DNA from: Astrothelium macrocarpum
Lineage: Eukaryota > Ascomycota > Dothideomycetes > Trypetheliales > Trypetheliaceae
Direction: 5' to 3'
Length of the DNA: 64,000 nucleotides
Assembly (NCBI GenBank): GCA_021030915.1
Contig: JAGEMR010000044.1
Coordinates: forward strand, 62,001-126,000
A program made the translations under genes and the position numbers. The notes beneath the pieces were generated by a model. It made no database searches and had not been told where the DNA came from. It was given only the letters and a program-made list of their open reading frames with translations. Of this stretch, positions 34,112-45,548 are shown piece by piece (positions within the stretch are counted from its first letter, which is position 1; each line of letters begins with the position of its first letter).

Positions 34112-35369
34112 ATGGGAGACGCTCTTTGCGGCCCATCGAACCCTTTGCAGAACTTGCGGAAGCAGACGGCATTAGATAGAACACTACAACAAGATCGCAT
34201 TTCTTCACGTCAGAATGCTCAGGAAGTAAGAGGCACCTCTCCAGGCACTACAGTCTTCGTTGTCTGAACTGTTACAGTCCTTTCGTTCTCCGCCCGGCCC
34301 CAGTGCTGGTATATTAGATCCTGAGTTCGACGCTTTCCAAGCAGGCCTGCCTCCACCTCCACAAGAACAACTCCCCTTTCACCCGCCAGCTCAGACATTC
34401 GCCGCGTCGTCAAAGCTACCAGAGTGGGCTGCTGACTTTCAGCGCCTACATCTATCCTCTCCTCCGCCTCCGCTTCATGCTCAAGCCCTCCCGCATCATA
34501 ACCAAAACTCGTCATGGCACCAAGATTTCCTGCAGCAAATCTCGCATACTCAGCACGTCCATCAGAATCATGCATTTGCCCCACTCCCCGGCTCGTCTCA
34601 ACATGGCGCACAATTTGGCACGTTGTCAAATCACGTGCCAACCCAAGAACAGATACATCTGTCCAAGGACAACGTCTATGATGATGCAGCATTTGCAAAA
34701 GCTTTTGATGCATTAGGGCAGAGTGCGGTGAAAGAAGGTGTACAGCAAGACTCAAGCAATCATCTTGCTGCTCAGGAAGAAGCCGATCGACTGAAAGATG
34801 CGGAAGAGACTCGGAATGCAGCCGCCGAGCTTCACGGAAGGTTTGAAGCACGACGGATCATGCAGGAAGCCGGCATACCCATGACTGACGATGGTTTGCC
34901 TACCTTTGAGGATATCCGAGCACCTTTGTCCACGAATGAAGAATCCGAGCAGCGGCGTGATGATCAGAGAGAACAGAAGCAGGAAGACCAACAACACGCT
35001 CATGATGATGCCGACGAGCTGGCAGCTACGGCGGGCCAATTGTTGGAATCGGTTGCCGACAATCAGAGCGCGAAATTCGGGAACAGCAAGTTTCTAGAAT
35101 TGATGCGAAAGCTACGAGATAGGGAGGTTCGGGTGGAAGGTGACAAGATGGTTGATGTAAATGAGGTCAGTCAGCTCTCCAAATATATCAACTCTGCCAT
35201 CGAAGCGAATAAACCATGGGATCAGCAACCAGATAAGATCCTATCCTTGGACATGGAAGGCCTGAAGCGTGGTCGCACTGTTCTATTCGATGACTTTGTG
35301 ACCTGCTTCGGCGTCCCTCCGGCCAGTGGTGAGCGATACATCAATGCTGCCGTGGCTCCAGTACCTTAA
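34112..35369 (+). CDS. PEX20: Peroxin 20, PTS2 co-receptor
   Basis: Exon 34112-34225 and exon 34278-35369 join in frame to 401 residues. The N-terminus, MGDALCGPSNPLQNLRKQT, has the conserved cysteine at position 6 used for ubiquitin-dependent recycling of Pex20/Pex5-type receptors. Then come WxxxF/Y-type peroxin-binding motifs (LPEWAADFQRL; SSWHQDFLQQ) in a Pro/Gln-rich region, an acidic coiled part, and the C-terminal family block LAATAGQLLESV through FLELMRKLRDREVRVEGD, which contacts the PTS2 receptor Pex7. The protein ferries PTS2 cargo with Pex7 into peroxisomes. The true 3' end is uncertain: the last 68 codons (after 35165) follow a GTCAGT that could be a donor to a coding-like exon at 35608-35877. 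Confidence 0.9.
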
Positions 35370-35607
35370 GCTCTAGCCAGAACCATCTAAGTTTTGCTCA
35401 CCAGTAAAATTACAATCTTGTCATATGTAGCATCCTGGCGCACTTCTCTTTTCAAGTCTTTCCCAGGACTGGACTTGAAAAATAAGGGCTCCATAAGTGT
35501 CATGCCATACACTATATCTTGAATCAAGACTGCCTCATCATTTGATCACGCGTTTACAGCACCTAAATCTGATAAGTCCCACCGAATCTTGCTAACTCTG
35601 CGACCAG
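35370..35607. other. PEX20 3' flank or intron
   Basis: Either the PEX20 3' flank or the end of a long intron. A textbook acceptor with branch site lies at its end (GCTAAC at about 35591, CGACCAG at 35607). Confidence 0.5.
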
Positions 35608-35877
35608 GCCTCTCTCGTCAACGCCCCAACTGAAATCTTTGACGCCACCCTTCCCGATACCAACGCCCACGAGACTCCCTCTTTTTCTCCCGCTGCCCCC
35701 TCATTCATCCCCACCTCTGAACAAGATGCCGACCTCGGCCGCACTGACAACTCTGGCAACGGTGTGGCAGGACAATGGAGAAGGGAGGACGCTGAGCTGC
35801 GATATAACGCGTACGATATGGACGAAGCCCACTTTCCTGCCCCGTTCATGAACCCTCTGAATCTTCCCTTGGCTGGC
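35608..35877 (+). CDS. Coding-like exon without start, possible 3' exon of PEX20
   Basis: After a strong splice acceptor an open frame of about 89 codons runs to a TGA. Codon use is gene-like (many C-ending codons), and the peptide is acidic and Pro-rich (EIFDATLPDTNAHETPSF; AYDMDEAHFPAPFMNPLN). No ATG starts it. It joins in phase to PEX20 if the GTCAGT at 35166 is used as donor, which would replace the last 68 residues with this tail through a 442-nt intron. It could instead be part of a separate gene. Confidence 0.45.
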
Positions 35878-35958
35878 TGATCCTGCTTCATTCCCGCCTC
35901 ACCCATCTTCGTGCAGAACTCCTATTCGCCGTGATATCCTCCATTGCCAGCTGGATGA

Positions 35959-36345
35959 CATCAGGAGGCTGACTTGTTTCCGTCTGCGATTTCTAGGCAT
36001 CCCGTCAAGTCCGCTCGCTCACGCTCAAGTCTGGCGGCTTAGCAGTCCGTCGAAGAGAACAATCTCCGCGCGGCGCGACAGGCGGCACGCGACAGAATTT
36101 CACGAATCTTAATCCATCCGCCTTTACCTATCAAGCGTGGAAAGCAACAAGCGTGGGGGCACGGCCGATTTGCCCAGCAAATGTTCAGTAGCGGGCGGCT
36201 GCCGCAGGAGATGGCGTGGGCACAGGTGTGGCATGCGAACGACGTGTGCGTGCTAGGCACGCGCCGGAATGGGGAGAGCTCAGGCCCGGCGAAGAGGCTG
36301 AGGCGCTTAGCTTCACAGATTGGAGGGTTTCATCGAAAGCCTTAG
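35959..36345 (+). other. Coding-like frame interrupted by one TAG
   Basis: One plus-strand frame stays open for about 27 codons, meets TAG at 36040-36042, then stays open for 100 codons to a TAG at 36343. The second part reads like protein: a predicted helix (ENNLRAARQAARDRISRILI), then PLPIKRGKQQAWGHGRFAQQ. I do not recognise it. The preceding TTAG could also be a splice acceptor. It lies between the PEX20 3' region and the convergent SLD3 end. Confidence 0.35.
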
Positions 36346-36489
36346 ATGGTATGGGATTGGGTGATATAGAAGCTGCAGGGTAAGACACTGTAGCCATGTA
36401 GACATTCACTGTAATAGACAAACCTTCGCTGGATGCTGATCTTGTTTTTCCGTACGCCGTGCCGTCCATCATTGCGCTCAATGCCATGG

Positions 36490-39390
36490 TCAATCACCCA
36501 TGTCATCATTCCAACCCAAGGCATCGTATATCGACGCTTCAGCCCCACAATCTATGCTTTTCACATTCTCGGTGGCTAATGCAATAGCTGCCGTCTTTCT
36601 CACGCTCGTCGGCGTTAGACATATACTCTCCACGGCCGGCTTCCAGGCACTAGACTTTCGAGGCGTTTCTGAAAGCGCTACCTCGGCGAGCTTCCCAGTA
36701 CCAAACATCTGCTTGTCGTTTGTCGTAGCGGTAGAGCTGGTGAGAAAAGCGACGCGCTTCGCCGGCCCTCGCGATGGTGTCTCTGCAACACCATCATTCA
36801 TCCGTCGATCCATCAGTGCACGAGCCGAGTCCGGAATGCGATGACTCGTACCCGGCACAACCAATTCATCGCGATTTTTGACGGCCGTCGACGGAACAAT
36901 TGAGCTCGAGGGTATCTCCAACCCGCCTGCCTCTTCCCTATCCCTCCCCTCTTCTCTCAAAATTTGTAACATTGGACCATCCGCTCTGCTGCTTTTTCCC
37001 CGTCGCGGTGTCACGGGCACCACATCTACCCGCCTCGCCGTCGCCTTTCTCGGTGTAGCTGTTACCTGCACTCCACTGCCGCGCGCTTTCTCTCCAGCAT
37101 TCTTCTTGCTCACGACTACTCCAGCGCCACCTTTCCTCCGCTCTGCCTCTTCCACCACTTCTCGCCCGACCACCTCCCGCCGCGGCTTTTGCACCGCATG
37201 GATTGCGTCCCGCAGCTTGCGGTCGATTTCGGCTTTGCGACGGAGTTTGGCCTGATTGGCAGCTGTCATGGCATCAAAGTCAACTTGGCGCTGTGAGAAG
37301 CGTCGGATGTTGGTCGTTGCGATACTGGGTCGCGCAGTGGGAGCTGGAGGAAGTGGTTGTGTGGTCGCAGTGACAACAGCTGAGGATTCACGGGTGGGGA
37401 TAGAAGAGAGAGAAGGCATTTCGCTGGATTCGCGTTTTATGGCGTGCGAGATGAGTGTAGAGTCGGTAGCGGAACGATTAAGTGAGGGGGCAACGCTGAC
37501 GCGCTTGCTGGTAGTGTTGACAATTGCGCTCGTGACACGATGAAGTGGTTTTCGGTCAGATCTGGCGGGTTTAGAGCGCGTGGCAGGTTCGCCGGGCTTG
37601 CGAATCGCCTGGGACTTTGAGCTTCGCTTGACAGGCGAAGGAGCGCTTGGGCCTCCGAGCTTTTTGTTGATAGATGCAGCTTGCTTTGGCAGACGGGACA
37701 TGTAGCTTTAGAGACGTCAGCTACGGTACCTAATTTGGGAAATGGTACTACTAACAAGGGTATGATAACCTCGACGCAAAATGCTCTCAGAGCATCGTTT
37801 GGTCGCTTCTTGGGTCGAGATGATGTATCATTGCTGTGTTTCTTACCATCTATAGCAATATCCAGATGTTCCTCCTGTTGCAGAGACTGCCAAATACAAA
37901 GTCTATCAACAAGAAGATCCAGAAATATGTTGAGATCTTTGGATCTCCCGTCGTTGCGCTTCTTTTTGTCTTCCGTCCCATTGCGTTGTGATGCCTGACT
38001 CTCATTTTGGGTTTTGGCTGCATTAGGTTCAGCCGGACCTGCTAATGCCTCAAGAGCCAAGACCTCCAAAGTTAAGATGAGTTGCATTTGAGTCTCTCGG
38101 ACACGAAGCTCGGCAATCCACTTCTTTGCGATGGATTCCCGATGCTCGGGAGGAGAGAAAGCAGCATCTGGCGGCATTGACGTAAGCCAGGACTGTCTCA
38201 AAAATCTCTCTTCTTCTGGAAAAATGCCATCAGTGCCGGGTTTTGGCTTCTTTAATTTGTTCATCTTGGGCGTCAAATGTCCTTCCGAACTGGCAGTCAC
38301 GCTTGTCAATGGAGCGCTGTCCACCATTTTTGGAAGCTTGTCGCGATATTTTTTCTCCATGGATTTGACGAGGAGACACTGCCGCAAAAATGATGAGAGA
38401 TCACATGTCTGCACAGGCTCGTTGTTGTTCTCTGAGAAGGCGACTCGGGCTCGTGACAGTGGGCCTTTGACGAAATATGCTAGTGATATTTTTGAGAGAT
38501 ACAGGGTATCCAGATACTTGTTAATGATATTAGCGTAGATCCCATTCGGTGTCAAGAGCCTGGACGATGACTCTTGGGTTATTTCCGTGACTAATGTGGG
38601 AATATTATTGTCTCTTGCAGCATCTTGGGCTTTCGACGGTAGTTGTCTGGATAAGCCCCGAGAGGCGTCGTCTTTGGTGGACGTGAGTGCCAAAGAAGAA
38701 TTAACGGTGGTGCTTGGTCGACGTAATTGCATTGATTGTGGTCCTTTCCAGTCATTCATCGCATGCTCTGCAATTGACACACCGTGCCACCAATCCGCTG
38801 TATTTACGCCCGCATGCTCTCGCTGCAGTATTAAATTTTGTTGCTTGAATGCAGGTTCCGATATTTGATAATGTACAACATCGTGCTCTTTTACCCAAGG
38901 GCCCAACCTACAGAGCGAAAAGGTGCCGCTACATACTCGTTCAACGGCAAAAAGTGTGCCATCTCCCTCGAGTCTTGCAATGAGCACATTGGTCTGCAGG
39001 CCATTATTCTCCTTCTCATCATGGCTGTCTAAAGCAGGTATACACGCAGTAAAGAGCCGGCTAGGCGAGTCGAAGAGATTCGAAGTTGGTTCCAGAAATG
39101 ATAAAGGCAGCTGAGAGCGAGGAACGAGACCTATTGGATTTAAGGTCGGCGGCGTGGCAACGGTAGAAATGGGATATGGCTTGAAAGTAACGTGTCAGTT
39201 GGGGCTGCAATTTCGTGCACAAATGAACCTGACGTACATGTGCCGCAAATGTCTTGTCTAGTGGGTGGCAATGGGAATCATATCCTCTCTTGCGTTTCTT
39301 AGAGGTTGGGTTGATATTGGTACGAATACAGGCCAAAGGACTGTGTGTATGCCGGACGGCATCAACAGACACGTGTAGCTGCTCTCTCAT
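36490..39390 (-). CDS. SLD3: DNA replication initiation factor Sld3
   Basis: Three exons (39390-39238, 39179-37756, 37705-36490) give 930 residues. After a basic N-terminus (KKRKRGYDSH), the family N-terminal region continues across the first intron (FAAH then PYPISTV, LIARLEGDGTLFAVER). The Sld3 central domain follows: TPNGIYANIINKYLDTLYLSKISLAYFVKGPLSRAR (shown in part), EERFLRQSWL and WIAELRVRETQMQLILTLE. The second intron has a GTTAGT donor at 37755. Using it gives IIPFYMSRLPKQAASINKKLGGP-type sequence, the family continuation into the disordered C-terminus (SQRQVDFDAMTAANQAKLRRK). Sld3 is phosphorylated by CDK and, with Sld7 and Cdc45, activates the Mcm helicase at origins. CDK-type Ser/Thr-Pro sites are plentiful in the C-terminal half. 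Confidence 0.92.
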
Positions 39391-39657
39391 AATAATCGAA
39401 TAATGATAAAGGCCGTGTACTCAACAATGTCATCGCGCGTAGACATACAGGTCAAAATAGTAACATGGAGGTGCTGAATGGAGTGGCCATGGGAGGCATC
39501 TCGACGCGACGCGTAAATGGATCTTTAGCGTCAGAACTCCGATCGCGACCCACCGACGTCACTAACTACAGACGGGACCTAAGTTGAGTAAGGTAAGGTA
39601 CTATAAGATGATGCCCAAGCTACCCATCCTTACCAGCCATGGCATTACTCCCTACTG
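39391..39657. promoter_or_regulatory. Divergent promoter of SLD3 and the F-box-like gene
   Basis: The 267 bp between the two start codons contain a GC-rich core near 39505-39560 and an AGTAAGGTAAGGTACTATAAG stretch close to the plus-strand gene. No factor site is named. Confidence 0.5.
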
Positions 39658-40257
39658 ATGCTACTGGATCTGCCGCCTGAGCTTCGCGCTCATGTCTACG
39701 AATATCTCCTCCCAAACCATCCCCTCGTACATCCCATCGACTCCATAGCCCTCACTTCCGTCTCTCATCATCCTCCATCAATCTCTCTTCTGCTTGTCTG
39801 CCACTCTCTGACCGAGGAAATCCTCTCTCATTACTACCATCACGCCATCTTCAAGCTTGTTCTGTCTCATACCTTTAATTTTTATCGGATCGACCCGAAT
39901 TTAGATAATCTAAGCAAACACCCAAGTCTTCAGAGATTGAAGAATGTCGAGTTGGTCTTTTTTTGCGACGGTGTCTTGGTAAGAGATTTCCCGAGCTTCG
40001 GTCCGGATAGAGCAGGCCAAGAGGTCAAGCGACGAGCCGAGCGGGCAGTAGAAGTTCTGGAGAGGGCAGCATCACTACGCTACGTCAAAGTGAGTTGGAT
40101 CGATCCGGGCGCCCATTGGGGAACCAGTGCGGATATTGTGAGGCCGGTGCGCAGGCTTCTGAAAAGCGCCATCACATTGGAAGTTGGTGAAGTTCTGGGC
40201 ATGGAGGATGTAAGAAGGAACATTTTGACACGTGCGTTGAAGAACGAGCTGAAGTAG
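39658..40257 (+). CDS. Hypothetical F-box-like protein
   Basis: An intronless ATG frame of 199 codons. It opens MLLDLPPELRAHVYEYLLP, the pattern of fungal F-box-like/DUF3-type proteins (LP-ELR-x2-Y-x2-L), followed by SVSHHPPSISLLLVCHSLTEEILSHYY, which also fits that group. The remainder has alternating hydrophobic residues but no named domain. Members are numerous and poorly studied in ascomycetes. The F-box would suggest a ubiquitin-ligase adaptor, but no substrate-binding repeats are present. Confidence 0.7.
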   Translation: MLLDLPPELRAHVYEYLLPNHPLVHPIDSIALTSVSHHPPSISLLLVCHSLTEEILSHYYHHAIFKLVLSHTFNFYRIDPNLDNLSKHPSLQRLKNVELVFFCDGVLVRDFPSFGPDRAGQEVKRRAERAVEVLERAASLRYVKVSWIDPGAHWGTSADIVRPVRRLLKSAITLEVGEVLGMEDVRRNILTRALKNELK

Positions 40258-41194
40258 TTGGCAATACCAATATCCTTCACAAGTCTTCAGATGAGGGAAG
40301 AAGGCCTCCATACTTGCTAGAAAAGAGATGTTTTGATTGGAGAGGCAATCGGCATGCCATTCAATTAACATTTAGATGGGGCCAAAAAGTCCCCAAATCT
40401 CCTACAGACCGTCGCAATCAACCCCCAGCTTGCTTTCACTATCGAACCGAAATCTAAGTGGTGTAGGCAATGCTTCTCATTTGTAATAGATGCAAATCCT
40501 GTCGAAAACTTTGTCGCATCCTTCCAGCATGAAATCGGCTAGAAGTCCCCTTTTGATCACGGAGGAGCGACGGTGGCGGCTGGAGTAACAGGGGACATTC
40601 TTGCAAATTGCATGCAACTGAGTTGGGCATTACGGATGTCTCACTCGGGGTCATTTTGAGACAGAGTCGACCGGGACGAAGGAGTGCGCGAGACTTCCAG
40701 AGATGATTCAAAAAAAAAAGAAGAAGAATCGCAACAGAGAACTTTCCATCTTGGGAAGCGAACACATTCAAAGCCTGGGTCAAGCCGGACGTGCGGTAAT
40801 GCAACGTTCCGGCGCGTGTGAGACTACCTGACCCAGCCGAGTTCAGTAACACGGCTGGGACTGGAAGGTCGTATACGGTATTTCGTGTCTGAAGTTCGCC
40901 AATCTGACTGACCAAGTCGGGATGCTGCGCCGCAATCAGAACGACCCGTCTGACATTATGACCTCTCTTACATGATCTTGCCTTCGAATCGCAGGCGACT
41001 TGAGTACGCCGTGCAGAAGACAGTTGATCAATTCTCAAAATTTCTATGTGATTCTTCTACCTATAATAAAGAATCTGGGGGCTATGCTATTAGCCGCCTG
41101 AACACCCGTACAAGACTCTAATAACCCATATGCGACCATGGTATTGGAAATTAGTCCCATTAGCGCCAGCTCTATGCACTTTTGTTGCACGATA
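40258..41194. other. Intergenic; weak ORF on minus strand
   Basis: A minus-strand frame of about 195 codons (40454-41038) lacks an ATG and a recognised family, although part of it (HPDLVSQIGELQTR) looks protein-like. It may be a relic. A poly-A/AAG run occurs at about 40712-40727. Confidence 0.35.
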
Positions 41195-42678
41195 TCATGA
41201 TAGCGGCTCATCGAACGGTACCTTTTGATTGTTTTTCTGGCAAACCATCTCGTTTGCCAAGGCTCGATATCGATCCAAGAAATCGGTTCGGAGCATCTCC
41301 TTTTGCTGCGGTCCGAAGCTGAAATGCGACACCAACGCGTGACTGTCAATCAGCAGCGGTCTACCCAGTCGCTCCGGATTCTTAACCGCAATGTCGTGCT
41401 CATCAAAAACGCCGATTTCTGATACCTGCACCGTTGAACCCCAAATGGCAATGAAGTTTATTGAGTAGCGATAATTCTGCATGTTCCACACTCCAAATTC
41501 ATCACCAAAGAAATATCGGTTCAGCGTCTCGTCTTCGAGGTTCGCCAGGAATGAAGCATGTTGCTGCGCACCTAATGCCCAGTTGTGAGATCCCACGCCC
41601 TCCCACTTGTATGCGGCCGAGTGAATGGGCGTCCTGTGCAGGTTCTTGGAAGTTTGTTCCAGTGGTAGCCACCGATGGTGCTCGTAAGGTGCCGGTGCAT
41701 CCATGTTGTAGTGCTCTGCAATCCGACCTTTCGGAAATTCCGGTAATTCAGATGGGCGCCAGGAGGCGGTACCCTCTTCGATCGGTGCCTTACCTTCCTC
41801 GGGTTCTGGGAGGTAGGGCAAAATGGCATTGGTGTGGTAATGAAGCCAATGACCTTCGGGACTATTGATGACGTTCGCAGAGACGGCATAGGATTCGGGA
41901 TGGCTGATGAGCGTTTGAACCATTCGTGGAATGGCGTTATCATGAAGATAGGTCTATTTGAACAGGATTAGCAGCGTCATTTCCACGTACGCTCAGACAT
42001 ATGACAAACCATGTCGTCGTCTATCTTGATATAGAGAGTATCCGATTCGGTGACGTGCTGCTTCCACATGTCACCAAAACTACCCTCCGCTCGAATGAAC
42101 CTGTATCCCGGTGTCCGATCGACAAGTTCTTCAAGCCAATCGACATCCTCTTGTTTTTTGGTATGGCTGAGAAAGTGGACCTCTTCCAAGAAGCCTCCAT
42201 TTCTTGCCAGATTGCGCTGTAGATAACAGTCTAGTATGTCGACGTACTGTCTTCGGCCGTCTGTTGGGCGGACTCGTCAGCTCGGCTCTGAATCAAAGTC
42301 ATACAAAGAAGACATACAGAAAACGATGGCGACTATCTTGACGTCTGACGGTTTGATGATGATGTTTTCTGTCATGTTCTGACCATATGCGTGCTCCGAG
42401 GATGATTCAAATTCTGCCTGCTGAATTGGTATTCTGAGGATAGCTCTTTGCGAGCTGAGCATCCGATCCCAGGTATAGAACATGATACAGATGCCGAAAA
42501 TCAGTAGCAGCGCCCAACAAAGGGTGCTTCGCTGGAATAGCTTTGCGTGAATCCATCTCCGAGGTCGGCTGCTCGAATATTTCTGCGCTACCTCAAGATC
42601 CTCTGAAGCTGATCGCTCATTGTCCCCAAGATTTGATTCATTGTCAACATGATGCATGAGACTCCTGCTCTCAAGCAT
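41195..42678 (-). CDS. Type II membrane glycosyltransferase-like protein
   Basis: Three exons (42678-42318, 42260-42010, 41953-41195) give 456 residues. A short cytosolic N-terminus with basic residues precedes one transmembrane anchor (LCWALLLIFGICIMFYTW, about residues 53-70), the layout of Golgi type II enzymes. The catalytic side has LDCYLQRNLARNGGFLEEV, then SDTLYIKIDDDM with a DxD-type metal/nucleotide-sugar motif, and YLHDNAIPRM. This matches a group of uncharacterised fungal glycosyltransferases with a GT-A fold. The donor and acceptor sugars are unknown. The second intron falls just after the IDDDM motif. There is no KDEL-type signal. Confidence 0.78.
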
Positions 42679-44336
42679 GATGAACGTACGAGATTAAAAG
42701 GAGAGGGCAGTGACGAGTAAGGGCGGGTATCGAATGGTAAGAGAAATGATCAGTGGTCCATTGAGGTAGAAAAGAGAGGCAAGCAACAAGTGTATGGGAA
42801 CCAGTTGAAGAGGTGTCCAGAGAAAAGTAAGGAAACTAGGAATAGTTGGGGGCCAGGGTATATACACCTTGGGCAAACAAACTGAGACTACTTAATGCCG
42901 TCACTGTAACAAAGGTGCAGAAGTCAAGGTGGCGTTAGGATCAGTGACGAAGACACCAGAAATGGCCCGGGAAGAACAAAGTACGGATAGAGAGCCACGT
43001 TCGTGTCAGACTCTGTACCCCATCGCCATAAGGCGAGCGACGCCAATTCCATCATGTCTAAGTCCGACATAGAATAGATTAAGAATGACTTACATGGTAC
43101 GCCTGGTACCATAAGCCTGCTATACCGGAGAGATGACCTTTGTCATACTGGTGCAAGCAAGCAGCGCTTGGTAGCTGCACGCATTTTGCGGTTACACGGA
43201 CAGGATGAGGTGATCCTGGTTGTGTTTCGTGGTCAGTGGCGGTCCGTAGGTACGGACACGGTGGTGTAGATAGATGTCACCTTACTAGCAGCAAAAATCG
43301 GGATTGGTCAGGGATCAGCCATTCGCCCTGATCTCGTTCTTTGACACATCCTTCATTGCAACCTGTCTCTAATCCGACCCCTGCTTCCTCGACTTGCTTA
43401 TTGCAGACGCAGCTTCACTTTTATTGGACTTGTGAAGCCCTCAGATACCCAAGACGACAGTTGTTCGCTTCTGTGGCGTAATGTTGCACGGACATGGCCA
43501 AAGTCCAGTCTCTTGTCGCGTGGAATACTTTGTTCTTAGCCTTTTATCAGTAGCTACCTTTCCTTCCCTTTTCTTCTAATGAAATGATCTACGTAATTGT
43601 GGGCTGAGTTTTCTAATGTCGAAGGTCCTTGTGAAAGGACCTCAGGATTGTACTCCTTCGCAATGCTCGCCAACATGAAACAAAGCAACTCCGCATAACT
43701 ATTGGCTTTTTTTGTCAATCTATAGCCAATTAATGTTTCTGACAAGTGCTTTTGCAGGATCTGTTACAGATCATATTTTAAGTACAGATTTTGGTGTCAG
43801 ACGCGGAGAGATTTTATCCCCCGTCGTCGGAGACGCTTACTTTGTCCACTTTCCACCTTTTTACTCAGCTAACCGACTACCATCATGGCTTTTTGAATGC
43901 TATAGATTCATTAATTTATGCTTTCTTTTTTTCGAGCGCATTTTGAGTAAGACAGACGGATTGAGAAATATGAAAACAGAGTCGAAGGACAAGGAAAGTT
44001 TGCGTCATCTGATGGACTTTTCATTTGGCGTGTATCTCTCGTTTCTTTCGATAGGGCCTGGTTCCAAATATACATGTCGTTTCTACCCAGTAAGTGACTC
44101 ACCACTCCTTTACATGCTTGCATGATGCTTGTGCAATGCACTGGACCATGATTTTTGAAGCGCTGATACTGGGACAAGAGCAGAAGGTCTTTCAGTCTTT
44201 AAACCTACAGTCCACGCCATCATATCAAAGACTCTTTATTACCACATAGACTGAGACAGAAGTTTGGAACTGTATGATTACCAAGCACGAAATCTGTCTC
44301 TGGCTTCTCGAGAGTGCCCCACGTAGTACACATTGC
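42679..44336. other. Intergenic, nothing recognised
   Basis: About 1.66 kb upstream of the glycosyltransferase gene. The short frames present do not look like proteins I know and no splice pattern supports a gene. Confidence 0.4.
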
Positions 44337-45548
44337 TCACGCTGCTGCTAAAGCTCCAATGAGCGCATCCATGGCACTGCTCTGCGTGCTTGCGTTTGCG
44401 GGAGTAATAAATGGCCCAGACCATATTAAACTCAACTCGTTATCCGGACCTTTATCATTCGACCAGATACTGTTCGCGTTTTGTTGGAAGAATGTCTGAT
44501 AAGTATGTTCTGGACTGGCCTGTTGTAAGAGCTGTAGGTTTCTTACAAACACGCCTTTGAATTGACTTCCACCTGCGCCGCAATCAGGCTCGCAAGGATC
44601 ATGAAGAACTCCGTTAGCATCCGTCAAGTTAAGAATCGCTGCATTTGCAATGCCTTTAGCTATGGAGAGATACGTCGCACTGTTTGCCGGATCAGCGCGG
44701 CTCAGCTCTTCCAAACCACCAAGGATCACGCCTTGGTTGTAGGACCACACAGTGCCGCCGTTGTTTTGACAGGTCGTATCATTGAGCCCATCATTAATCA
44801 AATCCTCAGAATTAATCATGCCGCTGTTCTGGAACCAGGCCCATTGTTTTTGTGCCCATTGTAAATAATATGATTCCTTTCCTTGAACACGAGTCGCCAG
44901 ATGAGCGCCAACAGACAAAAAGAGCTCATTCGCAATAGCGTTGACGTATGTGTGGTTCTTATCCCACCAAATGCCACCGCATGGCGTAGTGTGGTAACTG
45001 GCCGCCATGTCCTCAAATATCGATTCAGCGGTATTGAGGTATTGCTCATCAGCGGTGATATCATAAACAGCTATCCAGGCTAAAGCCCACCATCCTTCAT
45101 CGTCATAGTAGCCATTTAGAAAACCATTTGGATGAAAGGAGGACGGCTTAGGGTGATTGGGTGGAAACCAAGGCCAAGAACTTCCGTAACACGACGACGG
45201 AAGCCAATTTGGTCCTACAGTCTTTTGCATTTGCAAATTGTATTCTTGAGCTCTCTCAAATATTTGTGGGAACAGTCGTTCGGCTTTTGTCTTCACATCT
45301 TGATTAATAGCAGCGAGATTGGCAACTACAGTCATGCAATTGGCACTATTCCACCATCCTTGGGTCTGTTAGTATTGGATGGAATAGTAACATGGCGTTA
45401 TCATACCTGTTGATGGAATCCAGAGGCCGACACTTTCATTGTACCATGTCTGGAGCGTACCAAAGCTGGTTTCAGCATCCGATATAGTTATAGAAAGAGA
45501 CGGGACTGTCAGGAGAGCAAAAAGTGCATTGAGACTTGATTTCAACAT
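44337..45548 (-). CDS. GH76 family secreted endo-alpha-1,6-mannanase-like enzyme
   Basis: Two exons (45548-45407, 45358-44337) give 387 residues. A signal peptide (ALFALLTVPSLSI) leads. The intron splits the GH76 motif STGWWNSAN. The catalytic Asp pair is seen in NGYYDDEGWWALAW; supporting blocks are GGIWWDKNHTYVNAIANELFL, GTVWSYNQGVILGGL and QFKGVFVRNL. Fungal GH76 members include the Dfg5/Dcw1 proteins that move GPI-anchored glycoproteins onto wall glucan, and secreted alpha-1,6-mannan hydrolases. I see no C-terminal GPI signal here; the end is short and hydrophobic (ALIGALAAA), so a free secreted enzyme is more likely. Confidence 0.88.

Noticed and set aside
36500..37543. Plus-strand frames across SLD3 exon 3
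   Set aside because: Antisense shadows; the minus strand carries the Sld3 C-terminal family sequence.
43712..44125. 137-codon plus-strand frame in the 42.7-44.3 kb gap
   Set aside because: The peptide has no domain pattern and its codon use resembles AT-leaning non-coding DNA.
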